Virus record (IMG/VR): IMGVR_UViG_3300023179_005355
Location: 27,876 to 91,875 of that record
Direction: 5' to 3' (one strand)
Length of the DNA stretch: 64,000 bases
DNA from: a virus
Shown here piece by piece: positions 14,983 to 23,410 of this stretch (position 1 is the stretch's first letter; every line of letters starts with the position of its first letter). Position numbers and translations under genes: made by a program. The notes beneath the pieces are model-generated. The model saw only the letters and a list, made by a program, of their open reading frames with translations, did not search any database and was not told the origin of the DNA.

Positions 14983-15984
14983 ATGTCAAAATTTTCTAAA
15001 CCAACAATTCTTATTACTGGTGCTGCTGGATTTTTGGGTTCTCATTTGGTAGAAGAAATTTTGGTCAATACTAATTGGAATATTATAGGTTTATGTCGCA
15101 TGACCTATGTAGGGGATCTAAGAAGACTAATGGATAGTCTACATGTTCAGAAGCATGCTAATAGAATTAAATTAGTTTATCATGATTTAAAATTTGCATT
15201 ACCTCCACACTTAATAGAAGAAATAGGACAAGTAAACTATATAGCACATATAGCGGCTAATAGTCATGTGGACAGAAGCATTATGTATCCTAAGCAATTC
15301 TTTGAAGACAATGTAATGGGAACAGTCAATCTCTTAGAGTGGTATCGACAATATTCTCCAGAAGCTATTTTTATCAATTATTTAACTGATGAAGTATTTG
15401 GTCCAGCCCCACCGGATTATGACTTTGTAGAAACAGACAGATGGAGACCGTCTAATCCATATAGCGCTAGTAAGGCTGGTCAAGGAGCTGTTGGAATCAG
15501 TTATCATATTACATATAAATTGCCTATTATTACCACCTATACTATGAACTTATTCGGAGAAAGACAGCATAAAGAAAAACTTGTATCTAAAAGCATAGAT
15601 TATATTTTACAAGATAAAACCATTCCGATACATGCTAAATTAGATGATTTTGGTAAAGTTGAATATGTTGGAGAAAGACATTGGTTACATGCTAGAAATG
15701 CAGCTAACGCTACTGTTTTTTTATTCACACATGGTATTGCTGGTGAGCATTATAATATAGTTGGAGATACAAAACTAAAAAACGATGAAATGGTAGAAGC
15801 TATAGCATCTATTCTAAATAAACCATATAAGATAGAATATATAGATTTTCATAAAACTAGACCAGGGCATGATAGAAGATACGCACTAAACGGTAAAAAA
15901 CTTAAAGAAATGGGCTGGGAACCTCCACTCTGTTTTGATATGTCTCTTAAAAAAACTATTGATTGGACACTTAGTCATGGCTAA
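14983..15984 (+). CDS. NAD-dependent sugar-nucleotide epimerase/dehydratase (RmlB-like)
   Basis: A 333-residue short-chain dehydrogenase-type enzyme. The N-terminal Rossmann motif ITGAAGFLGSHLVEE gives the NAD-binding G-x-x-G-x-x-G. The catalytic Tyr and Lys lie in YSASKAG (residues ~161-167). NYLTDEVFGP matches the 'S-T-D-E-V-Y-G' catalytic loop of dTDP-glucose 4,6-dehydratase, with Asp-Glu kept. HAANSHVDRSI is the other RmlB-type landmark. RPGHDRRYAL is the C-terminal substrate-binding signature. The likely product is a 4-keto-6-deoxy sugar nucleotide; exact donor unknown. It fits next to the RgpF-like gene. Confidence 0.85.
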   Translation: MSKFSKPTILITGAAGFLGSHLVEEILVNTNWNIIGLCRMTYVGDLRRLMDSLHVQKHANRIKLVYHDLKFALPPHLIEEIGQVNYIAHIAANSHVDRSIMYPKQFFEDNVMGTVNLLEWYRQYSPEAIFINYLTDEVFGPAPPDYDFVETDRWRPSNPYSASKAGQGAVGISYHITYKLPIITTYTMNLFGERQHKEKLVSKSIDYILQDKTIPIHAKLDDFGKVEYVGERHWLHARNAANATVFLFTHGIAGEHYNIVGDTKLKNDEMVEAIASILNKPYKIEYIDFHKTRPGHDRRYALNGKKLKEMGWEPPLCFDMSLKKTIDWTLSHG

Positions 15985-18007
15985 TCGATACGATAATAAA
16001 AATATCCCAAACGATTTTGATTGGGAATACTACTTAAAAAATCATCCTGATCTACAGAAAGCCGGATTAAAAACTGAAGCACACTGTAGGACACATTATT
16101 TACATTATGGTCAATATGAAAATAGAGTATATAAGCAGAGCAATGCTTTTTTTATTCCCTCAAAAATAGTGGCCCAACAACAAAAATATCAGAACACCAA
16201 TGATAATTTTAAGATATTGTTTGTTCAATGGTATTGCGATGATAATACTAAAGAAAATAGACTTGTATGTTTAAAAAAAAATATTAATAATTCTTATATT
16301 GATCATATTCATATATTCTCAGACACTAAAAATATCGGCCCCATCTCAGATTTGCAACAAGAACTTAATTCTACAAAAATTTCTATTTCTTTTATAAAAG
16401 ATCGATTATCTTATTATGATTGGATAAAATATGCAAATGAACATTACGCTAATGCTATCAAAATACTAATCAATTCTGATATTTATTTAGATGAGACAAT
16501 AGATAAATTAAATAATCAAACATTTGATCAGCACACTTTCTATATGGTAACCCGCAAAGATTTGCACCATGAAACTAAAAAAATCATACCAAGCAAAGAT
16601 TACTATGACGAAAGTGCTCCACCAACAAATCCACTCTATTCTCACGATTGCTGGATTTATAGACATTCGCCCAGACTATCTGATATTTCAATTTTAAATT
16701 TTAAACTAGGTTATGGTAACTGTGACCGACTACTTAAACAAGCGTTAATAGAGCAAAAAATTAATTGCGTAAATTTATATCCAGAAATTAATGCTATTCA
16801 TATAGATTATAGAGCAAACAAACAACGCACCAGCTATTCGTTGAACGACAAACCTAGTCACAATCCTATTTTCAGTATTGATCCATATATAAATAATAAT
16901 TTTTTATCAGCTTATGATAATAAACTAGAATGCGTAGCATTACTTATAACCGGGTCTGAATTACAAGACAATCAATACTCTTATTTTTTAAAGAATATTC
17001 AAAAATCAATAGCTCAAAACCCCATCAACGCCCACTTCGCAAAACTATTGGATTTTAAGATTTTTTGTACAACAGACAACTATAGTTTAATTGATATAAA
17101 TTTATTATCTAGTTTATTTAAAAAAGTAGAAATCATAGATATTAATATTCCAGATAAATATAATTTTTATAATACAACAAAGACGAATAGCGACCTAACC
17201 TATGGATATAAATCTGGACCCAATTATAGTTTTTTTCAAACATTTAAATTTTTAACAGTATATAATACTACTTTATTTTTAGAGTGTGATTGCTATTTAA
17301 CAGATGAATGGTTGGAAAGAATATATAATTATACTAGATTCTCTGGGTCTTTTTGGATATCTGGTTCAATATATGACGGATATAATGAAGCCACATACAG
17401 CAATATTGTAAATCAGCATCTTAATGGCGGGATTTGTTTATATGCCACCGGCTGTTCTACATTTATACGGTTCATGGATTTTTGTTTTAATCTTCTACCA
17501 AGCTATATTCTAAATGTCATGGATCATATGCCTTATGATTATGTTATTTATCAAATTATTGAAGATTATTTTAATTTTGACGATTCTCATAGGCTGTTAT
17601 GGCAATTTATTAAACGAAATTATAGCATTAATAATTTAATTTATAATTATAGCACTAAAGATTCACATGACACCAATGTAAAAGTATCTGATATTATAAA
17701 AAAATATAACCCGGCAATTATTCATAAAAAAATAACAGAATTATCTATTATTAAGATAGAAAACTGTTTAAATCCCCCAGAAGATTTCGATAGCTACTTT
17801 TATTTATCAGAATACCCAATAGTTCAAAATTACTATATGTCTCCAGAAGGATATAGCGAATATAGTCCAGCACAAAGAGCGTATCATCACTATCTACTAT
17901 ATGGTCAGACTATGGGATTTTATCAAAATAGTATACAAAAAAATAATATAACAAAAACTAGCAAACAATTCAATAGTTATAATAATGAGGTTTTAAGAGG
18001 ACATTAA
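15977..18007 (+). CDS. Large glycosyltransferase-like protein with a duplicated terminal motif
   Basis: About 676 residues from the ATG at 15977, which overlaps the previous stop as ATGGCTAA; an earlier in-frame ATG at 15935 lies inside the dehydratase gene. Residues ~13-51 carry a motif DFDWEYYLKNHPDL... HYLHYGQYENR, and a diverged copy is found near residues ~603-650 (DFDSYFYLSEYP...HHYLLYGQTMGFY). Such W-x-x-Y-L-x-x-x-P-D-L / H-Y-x-x-Y-G modules are seen on bacterial and phage glycosyltransferases. The central part has LFLECDCYLTDEW (E-x-D-x-Y) and a Gly-rich GGICLYATG, resembling a GT-A-type domain. Role: probable sugar transfer; substrate unknown. Confidence 0.6.
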   Translation: MANRYDNKNIPNDFDWEYYLKNHPDLQKAGLKTEAHCRTHYLHYGQYENRVYKQSNAFFIPSKIVAQQQKYQNTNDNFKILFVQWYCDDNTKENRLVCLKKNINNSYIDHIHIFSDTKNIGPISDLQQELNSTKISISFIKDRLSYYDWIKYANEHYANAIKILINSDIYLDETIDKLNNQTFDQHTFYMVTRKDLHHETKKIIPSKDYYDESAPPTNPLYSHDCWIYRHSPRLSDISILNFKLGYGNCDRLLKQALIEQKINCVNLYPEINAIHIDYRANKQRTSYSLNDKPSHNPIFSIDPYINNNFLSAYDNKLECVALLITGSELQDNQYSYFLKNIQKSIAQNPINAHFAKLLDFKIFCTTDNYSLIDINLLSSLFKKVEIIDINIPDKYNFYNTTKTNSDLTYGYKSGPNYSFFQTFKFLTVYNTTLFLECDCYLTDEWLERIYNYTRFSGSFWISGSIYDGYNEATYSNIVNQHLNGGICLYATGCSTFIRFMDFCFNLLPSYILNVMDHMPYDYVIYQIIEDYFNFDDSHRLLWQFIKRNYSINNLIYNYSTKDSHDTNVKVSDIIKKYNPAIIHKKITELSIIKIENCLNPPEDFDSYFYLSEYPIVQNYYMSPEGYSEYSPAQRAYHHYLLYGQTMGFYQNSIQKNNITKTSKQFNSYNNEVLRGH

Positions 18008-18195
18008 TGGATGGTTATATCAATGATTATAATCGAAACTATATGATAGATATATTTACAGAATTATAGATAGAATGTCAGATCAAGATAAATAAAGCAT
18101 ATTTATATTCCGACCTCAGCAATAAAAATAACTTAGAATTAACAAATATTATTTCTATGCATGATATAGATATTATCTTAGGCGAAATTATATGA
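18007..18195 (+). pseudogene. Remnant of a decayed gene
   Basis: An ATG overlaps the previous stop (TAATG), as in intact coupled genes here. The frame runs 20 codons to an in-frame TAG at 18067-18069, then stays open another 41 codons to TGA at 18193-18195, with normal-looking residues (AYLYSDLSNKNN, NIISMHDIDIILGE). TAG is an ordinary stop in this genome (e.g. at 7200-7202 and 14044-14046), so this looks like a truncated gene, probably from the surrounding sugar cluster. The remaining DNA to 18278 is A+T-rich with several stops in all frames and no feature I can name. Confidence 0.5.
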
Positions 18196-18278
18196 TACCA
18201 AAAAATATAGACGAATACTCTTACCGACTCTAAAAAAATATTAACTTTTTTATACTAAAAATTTAAATATTATTAATT

Positions 18279-19043
18279 ATGAATAAAACAATTTTAATTA
18301 AATGTCCTGATGGTTTTATTAACCAACTAAGACTATCTCTAGCGGCTAATTTTTTAGTTAGTATTGGAGAAGCACAAGCAGCACAGCAAGAATGGATTAT
18401 AAATAATCATAATAATGTACGATTTGATAAATTTTTCTTTCCTTTTAGATATTTATATCATTTACAGCCTACTGATAAGCCAATTAATAATGATCCAATT
18501 ATTACACAATCTTTTTCTAATATGGTGAAAGAATTTAATGCTAAAGATATTATTAGATTGGCATATAAAAAATTAAAATACAAACCTATGCCAGTACAAT
18601 TATTTGAGTCATATATTAAAGAAAATAATATTAATCAGTGTATCGGAGTACATTTAAGAACAGGATGCAAAACAGCTCTACTGGAACAAGATAAAAATAG
18701 ACATCCGCCCATAGATGAAAAAAGTATTATTGATACATTATTATCAAAAACAGAATCTATTTTTTTAGCTACAGATAATGCAGAAACTCAAAACAAATGG
18801 TTCAAAATTTTTCAAGACAGACTACATGTGTATCAGACAATACACAATGGCAAATCCAAATTTCATGGTCCTTATAACAGATCGAATGTTACGAGATACA
18901 CAACAGATCTACACACAGTAGCAGACTTTTACATCTTGCAAAAGTGCAAAGTCTTTATTGGTTCTAATGAAAGTTCTTTTTCTATAATGATAAATTGGCT
19001 GCGAAACAATCCGACGGATTCAGAAATTAAAGGCATCTTATAA
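18279..19043 (+). CDS. Fucosyltransferase-like glycosyltransferase (GT-B, NodZ/GT11-type)
   Basis: A 254-residue protein. The core GVHLRTGCK (residues ~126-134) resembles the 'G-V-H-I-R-R-T-D' donor-binding motif of alpha-1,2/1,6-fucosyltransferases. Further on, ESIFLATDNAE matches the 'F-x-x-T-D' strand, and DLHTVADFYILQKCKVFIGSNESSFS matches the C-terminal 'E-x-x-L-x-x-C-D-x-x-I-G-S-x-x-S-S-F' signature. The Arg in H-L-R is the conserved GDP-sugar contact. The sugar is probably a GDP-linked deoxyhexose, but that is inferred. It starts after the decayed gene with an A+T-rich leader. Confidence 0.65.
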   Translation: MNKTILIKCPDGFINQLRLSLAANFLVSIGEAQAAQQEWIINNHNNVRFDKFFFPFRYLYHLQPTDKPINNDPIITQSFSNMVKEFNAKDIIRLAYKKLKYKPMPVQLFESYIKENNINQCIGVHLRTGCKTALLEQDKNRHPPIDEKSIIDTLLSKTESIFLATDNAETQNKWFKIFQDRLHVYQTIHNGKSKFHGPYNRSNVTRYTTDLHTVADFYILQKCKVFIGSNESSFSIMINWLRNNPTDSEIKGIL

Positions 19044-19829
19044 ATGAAAAATTTATATTTTATAATTACAAACTATGGGTATCTAGATATTGTAAAAAAT
19101 TTTTTACAGAGGTGCATAGAATTAGACAGTATATTGCTTAATTCTTTAGTTATAGTGTGCTTAGACAAAACTAGCTATAATGCTTTAGGTAAATATACTA
19201 AATATGGCTGTATTTTGCTGGTAGACGAGTGTGACGATTCGATTACCGATAAATTTTTAGAGTGGCAAAGCACAGACTACAAAACATTAGTATTTTATAA
19301 GCTTAATATTAAAACCAAAATCTTAAAAATGTTTCATAACATATATGACAACATTATTTATATAGATACAGATATATGGATCAATAATAATTTTATAACA
19401 TTATTAAATACGTATTTAGCTAATAGCGATTATGATGTTATTTTTCAAGATGGCGAGGACTACTTATTAAATCACGACGAGTGTACAGAAATTATAGACT
19501 CTAAATTAGTGTATAAACATTATTGTTACAGTTATTGCACCGGTTTCATGATCATGAATACTAAAAATTATCAAAAAATTATTGATGATTTATTTACCTA
19601 TAATCACAAAGATATGTCGGAAAATAGCGGTAATCAATCGTTCATTAACAAACAATTACTTTCCAGCGATTTGAAAATATTGACTTTGCCCAAATCTGTA
19701 TTTCCAAATTTATCTGTAGATTATTTATACAAACAAAATAAAAATTATTGGATGCTACATTATACTTACGTTACTGGTAAAAATAAAATATCTAATATGA
19801 AAATTAACAATCATTGGCTACTATCGTGA
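19044..19829 (+). CDS. GT-A glycosyltransferase (nucleotide-diphospho-sugar transferase type)
   Basis: A 261-residue protein beginning directly after the previous stop. The segment YKTLVFYKLNIKTKILKMF and NIIYIDTDIWI (residues ~98-118) match the pattern 'K-x-x-x-x-x-x-L-L ... V-x-x-x-D-x-D', the metal and nucleotide-sugar binding D-x-D of GT77-like and glycogenin-like transferases. A later YCTGFMIMNTKN gives the 'G-F-M-x-x-x' acceptor strand. Conserved order and length fit a single catalytic domain. It overlaps the next transferase start by a few bases. Confidence 0.7.
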   Translation: MKNLYFIITNYGYLDIVKNFLQRCIELDSILLNSLVIVCLDKTSYNALGKYTKYGCILLVDECDDSITDKFLEWQSTDYKTLVFYKLNIKTKILKMFHNIYDNIIYIDTDIWINNNFITLLNTYLANSDYDVIFQDGEDYLLNHDECTEIIDSKLVYKHYCYSYCTGFMIMNTKNYQKIIDDLFTYNHKDMSENSGNQSFINKQLLSSDLKILTLPKSVFPNLSVDYLYKQNKNYWMLHYTYVTGKNKISNMKINNHWLLS

Positions 19830-20467
19830 ATAAAAAATGCCATACATATTATGAGTTAATTAGTGATATAAATAATAATAGAAACTATGATCAAGAACAA
19901 CTCATAGGATTGTGTCAAAGGTCTTGGAATAGGCACGGTTGGGATTTTAAAGTCTTATCAGAAGATATGGCTAGACAACATTCTAAATATGATTTTTATA
20001 AATCTATATTTGCGAGTATACCGAGTGCCAATCCTATTCCGTATGATTATCATTGTTTTATGAGGTGGGTGGCTATGGTTGTTGTCGGTGGTGGAATAAT
20101 GATTGACTACGATGTATTAAACCTAGGTATGACAGATCTGGATATGTTTAACAGAGACGGCCTCACGATATACCAAAACCATGTGCCTTGTGTTGTGTCC
20201 GGTACAGATGTAGATTTTCAAAAGGCAATAGATCACTTTGTTTACATGGCGCACCAAAAAGAATTTTATATCAAAATTGATGATAAAGCACATTCTTCTG
20301 ATATGGTCATGCTATCTTATCATAAACTGATATATAGATCAATAATGGCTGTGGTTGATTATCCATTAATTGGGTCGTTAGTTCATATACCTCAAGTGTC
20401 ATGCGTATCTACTAATCAAAGTAAATTTGAAATTATGGAAAAATTATTGCAATCTATAGTTTATTAA
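19826..20467 (+). CDS. DXD-motif glycosyltransferase (GT32-like)
   Basis: About 213 residues from a GTG at 19826 that overlaps the previous TGA (GTGA); a TTG at 19814 is an alternative. The central segment CFMRWVAMVVVGGGIMIDYDV (residues ~80-100) is the 'R-x-x-x-L-x-x-x-G-G-x-Y-x-D-x-D' motif of the DXD sugar-binding family, with D-Y-D as the metal site. The rest includes VVSGTDVDFQKAIDHFVYMA and a C-terminal helix. It is the last gene of the second sugar cluster. Confidence 0.7.
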   Translation: MNKKCHTYYELISDINNNRNYDQEQLIGLCQRSWNRHGWDFKVLSEDMARQHSKYDFYKSIFASIPSANPIPYDYHCFMRWVAMVVVGGGIMIDYDVLNLGMTDLDMFNRDGLTIYQNHVPCVVSGTDVDFQKAIDHFVYMAHQKEFYIKIDDKAHSSDMVMLSYHKLIYRSIMAVVDYPLIGSLVHIPQVSCVSTNQSKFEIMEKLLQSIVY

Positions 20468-20536
20468 GTGTAATAATGTTTATTTGTGCAAGACGCCGGT
20501 CGATTATTTGAATTGGACGATTCTATGAAATGGTGG

Positions 20537-20564
20537 TTGACTTTGGGTTCTGTAGTGATATAAT
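20537..20564 (+). promoter_or_regulatory. Sigma-70-type promoter before the dCMP deaminase and RNR genes
   Basis: TTGACT (20537-20542), a 16-bp spacer and a perfect TATAAT (20559-20564) lie in the 137-bp gap before 20605. This gap holds no gene. The element should be read by host RNA polymerase, placing the nucleotide-metabolism genes under early host-type control. It shares the unusual 16-bp spacing with the ssb promoter at 38515. Confidence 0.75.
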
Positions 20565-20604
20565 AACCTCATCGTCGATACACGGCTTTTGAGACAACTA
20601 TACT

Positions 20605-21069
20605 ATGAGACCACAATGGACTGATTATTTTCTTGGGTTGGCTCGTGTGATTTCTCAACGCAGTCACGACATTCACACGCAGCACGGCTGCGTAATCACA
20701 GATACAAATAATAGAATATTGGGTGTAGGATACAATGGTTTTCCTAGAGGCTTATCCGATACAAAACTGCCTACTACTAGGCCAGAAAAATATCCTTGGA
20801 TGATTCATGCCGAACGTAATGCTCTAAGCAATTGTGTTGTTAGGCCGGATAACGGAATAGCTTATGTTACAGGTCAAAGTTGCAATGATTGTATTATGGC
20901 CTTGTGGCAAGAGGGTGTGACTACTGTTGTTATGTCGGACGATCACGGTACACATTTATTTGACGAAAATGCTAAAGCAAGATTTGATTTATTTGTTAAG
21001 ATGAGTGGCATAAAAATCGTTCGAGTCAAACCAGATTTATCATGGCTCAAAAACATTCCTGGTGTATAA
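20605..21069 (+). CDS. Deoxycytidylate (dCMP) deaminase
   Basis: A 154-residue zinc enzyme that converts dCMP to dUMP for thymidylate synthesis. The zinc and catalytic sites are clear: HAERNALSNC (H-A-E, residues ~72-81) and GQSCNDCIMAL (C-x-x-C, ~92-100). The N-terminal MRPQWTDYFLGLARVISQRS and GCVITD, GVGYNGFPRG segments match the dCMP deaminase family. Its length is typical. The gene follows a consensus host-type promoter and precedes a ribonucleotide reductase, forming a dNTP supply unit with the dUTPase. Confidence 0.9.
   Translation: MRPQWTDYFLGLARVISQRSHDIHTQHGCVITDTNNRILGVGYNGFPRGLSDTKLPTTRPEKYPWMIHAERNALSNCVVRPDNGIAYVTGQSCNDCIMALWQEGVTTVVMSDDHGTHLFDENAKARFDLFVKMSGIKIVRVKPDLSWLKNIPGV
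21061..21069 (+). promoter_or_regulatory. Possible copy of the GGTGTATWA motif at the dCMP deaminase stop
   Basis: GGTGTATAA overlaps the last two codons and stop of the dCMP deaminase gene. It matches the candidate phage promoter motif, but here the bases are also required by coding. It lies 151 bp before the reductase ATG, unlike the 53-63 bp seen elsewhere, so coincidence is likely. Confidence 0.15.
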
Positions 21070-21071
21070 TC

Positions 21072-21212
21072 ATGTCTATAGCATTTTACATATCCACAAT
21101 AGTATATATGTATCAACGTTTTTTTAGTGATAATATTGACACTATAAATTATTCTTTTCACGCCGTTGTTATAATCGGATTAGCGGCTATTCTAAACTCT
21201 AGGAGATCATAA
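21072..21212 (+). CDS. Small 46-aa membrane protein
   Basis: A short frame starts 2 bp after the dCMP deaminase stop and its TAA overlaps the reductase ATG (TAATG). It encodes two hydrophobic segments (MSIAFYISTIVYMY and FHAVVIIGLAAIL) separated by a polar loop, ending in NSRRS. It fills the 142-bp interval completely, and the last codons contain the AGGAGAT ribosome site of the reductase. The perfect fit and coupled stop/start argue for a real gene. Function unknown. Confidence 0.5.
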   Translation: MSIAFYISTIVYMYQRFFSDNIDTINYSFHAVVIIGLAAILNSRRS

Positions 21213-23410
21213 TGTCAGCTCTGCAAGAATTACAAAATTACACGTTTGTTAGTAAGTATGCAAGATGGATCGAAGATAAGAACCGCAGAGAGACATGGAA
21301 AGAAGCTGTAGATCGTGTTAAAAACATGATGCATAGTTTCTATGCCGATAAGAATATCTCCGAAGATATTAACTGGGCATATGAGCTAATGTTTAAAAAG
21401 AAAGTATTAGGCTCACAAAGAGCTTTACAATTTGGCGGCGAGCCAATCCTAAAAAGACATGCCAAAATTTATAATTGCACAAGCTCTTATTGCGACAGAT
21501 TAAGATTTTTTCAAGAATGTTTTTGGTTATTATTGTGCGGTAGTGGTACGGGCTTTAGTGTGCAAAAGCACCATGTATCTAAGTTACCGACACTATCACA
21601 AAATCCTAAAACTCCAGAGGTTGGTGTTAAATATATCATTGAAGATAGCATAGAAGGCTGGGCTGATGCTCTAGGAGTATTACTCAGTTCATACTTTACT
21701 AAACCTAGTGAAGAAGCATTTAAAAAATATAAAGACCAATATGTAGTGTTTGATTATTCTAATATTAGAACTAAGGGATCTAAATTATCTTCCGGTGTTG
21801 GCAAGGCACCCGGTTTCGAACCACTTCAAAATGGTCTAGAAAAAATTAGAACTCTATTAGATAGATGTATCGCCAATGGACAAAAGAAACTTCGCCCTAT
21901 TGACGCATATGATATTATTATGCATAGCAGTGATGCTGTTCTGTCTGGTGGTGTTAGACGCAGTGCTTCTTTAGCTCTGTTTAGTGCGGATGATGAAGAG
22001 ATGGCTAAGGCTAAAACGGGCAATTGGTATATTGATAACCCTCAAAGAGCAAGAAGCAATAACTCAGCCCTATTACTTAAAGACTCGACTACTTTCGAAG
22101 AATTCAACGCTTTGATGGAATCTGTCAAAGAATTTGGCGAGCCAGGATTTATCTGGAGCGATTCAACAGAAATGACTTTTAATCCATGTGTAGAAGTAGG
22201 TATGTGGCCAGTTGATGAAACCACAGGAGAAAGCGGATGGCAAGGGTGCAATCTTTCAACCATTAACTGTTCGTCAGTTACTGATGAAGAAGATTTTTAT
22301 GAGAGATGCAGAGCCGCTGCCATCATCGGAACACTACAAGCTGGATTTACTAATTTAGATTATCTAGGCGCAACTAGTAAGAGAATTTTCGACAGAGAAG
22401 CCTTACTTGGCGTATCCTTAACTGGTATTATGGAAAAGCATGATATTATTCTTACAGAGAAAATATTAAAGAATGGGGCAAAGATCGCTGTAGATACCAA
22501 TAAGAGTATATCTGAAAAAATTGGCATAAATCAAGCGGCCAGAGTAACTTGCTTAAAACCAGAAGGCACTTCTAGCTCAATGTTGGGAACAAGCTCAGGT
22601 ATCCACCCACATCACGCTAAAAGATACATTAGGCATGTTCAGGCTAATATTTTAGAAGCACCATATCAACACTTCAAGAAACACAACCCTCAAGCTTGTG
22701 AGAAGTCTTCATGGTCTGCTAATAATACAGACGAGGTTATTAAGTTCCCTATCGAGGTGCCGGATGGTGCCAAGTTAAAGAATCAATTACCTGCTACTGA
22801 GATGTTAGCTGTCGTCAAAGAAACTCAGAAAAATTGGGTTTATTCTGGCAAAAATAGATCACTATGTACACAGGACTACCTTAGTCATAATGTGAGTAAT
22901 ACTGTAACAGTAAAACCGGACGAGTGGGAAGAGGTAACTAAATATATTTATAATAATCGCAAATACTTTGCTGGAATTAGTTTAATTCCTCAAAGTGGAG
23001 ATAAAGATTATCCACAAGCTCCATTTACTACAGTCTATACTAGTAGAGAAATTGTTAAAGAATACGGAGATGCTGCATTGTGGTGCTCTGGCTTAATAGA
23101 GCTTGGATTAAATGCATTTAATAATAATTTATGGGCAGCATGTGATTATGTTAGCATGAACCAAGTCAAAGAAACAGATGATGCTAGTAAACTAAAGTTT
23201 ATGACAAAAATGAAGAATTTTGCCGGTAAATATTTTGATTCTGATTTGCGTCGTTTAACATATTGTATGAAAGATGTTTATAATTGGAAAATTTATTGTG
23301 ACCTATACAATAGTTATAATAAAGTTGACTATACACAGTTATCAGAGTCAGAAGATAATACTGTAGGTATAGAAGAAATTAGCTGTGCTGGCGGAGCATG
23401 TTTATTATAA
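21212..23410 (+). CDS. Adenosylcobalamin-dependent (class II) ribonucleoside-triphosphate reductase
   Basis: A 732-residue class II reductase, close to the length of the monomeric lactobacillus-type enzyme (739). It reduces ribonucleoside triphosphates to dNTPs using coenzyme B12. Landmarks: CTSSYCDRLRFFQECFWLLLCGSGTGFSV (the first redox Cys and glycine-rich region), SGGVRRSASLALFS, NPCVEVG (active-site N-x-C-x-E), LTGIMEKHD, TCLKPEGTSSSMLGTSSGIHPHHAKRYIRH, and two C-terminal Cys in ISCAGGACLL, expected to shuttle electrons. There is no separate radical-generating subunit. The host must contain adenosylcobalamin. AGGAG precedes the ATG. Confidence 0.9.
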   Translation: MSALQELQNYTFVSKYARWIEDKNRRETWKEAVDRVKNMMHSFYADKNISEDINWAYELMFKKKVLGSQRALQFGGEPILKRHAKIYNCTSSYCDRLRFFQECFWLLLCGSGTGFSVQKHHVSKLPTLSQNPKTPEVGVKYIIEDSIEGWADALGVLLSSYFTKPSEEAFKKYKDQYVVFDYSNIRTKGSKLSSGVGKAPGFEPLQNGLEKIRTLLDRCIANGQKKLRPIDAYDIIMHSSDAVLSGGVRRSASLALFSADDEEMAKAKTGNWYIDNPQRARSNNSALLLKDSTTFEEFNALMESVKEFGEPGFIWSDSTEMTFNPCVEVGMWPVDETTGESGWQGCNLSTINCSSVTDEEDFYERCRAAAIIGTLQAGFTNLDYLGATSKRIFDREALLGVSLTGIMEKHDIILTEKILKNGAKIAVDTNKSISEKIGINQAARVTCLKPEGTSSSMLGTSSGIHPHHAKRYIRHVQANILEAPYQHFKKHNPQACEKSSWSANNTDEVIKFPIEVPDGAKLKNQLPATEMLAVVKETQKNWVYSGKNRSLCTQDYLSHNVSNTVTVKPDEWEEVTKYIYNNRKYFAGISLIPQSGDKDYPQAPFTTVYTSREIVKEYGDAALWCSGLIELGLNAFNNNLWAACDYVSMNQVKETDDASKLKFMTKMKNFAGKYFDSDLRRLTYCMKDVYNWKIYCDLYNSYNKVDYTQLSESEDNTVGIEEISCAGGACLL

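Noticed and set aside
18067-18069. Recoded TAG (amber suppression) in the decayed gene
   Set aside because: TAG ends intact genes elsewhere in the window (7200-7202, 14044-14046), and the other two stops are also used normally, so the standard code holds.
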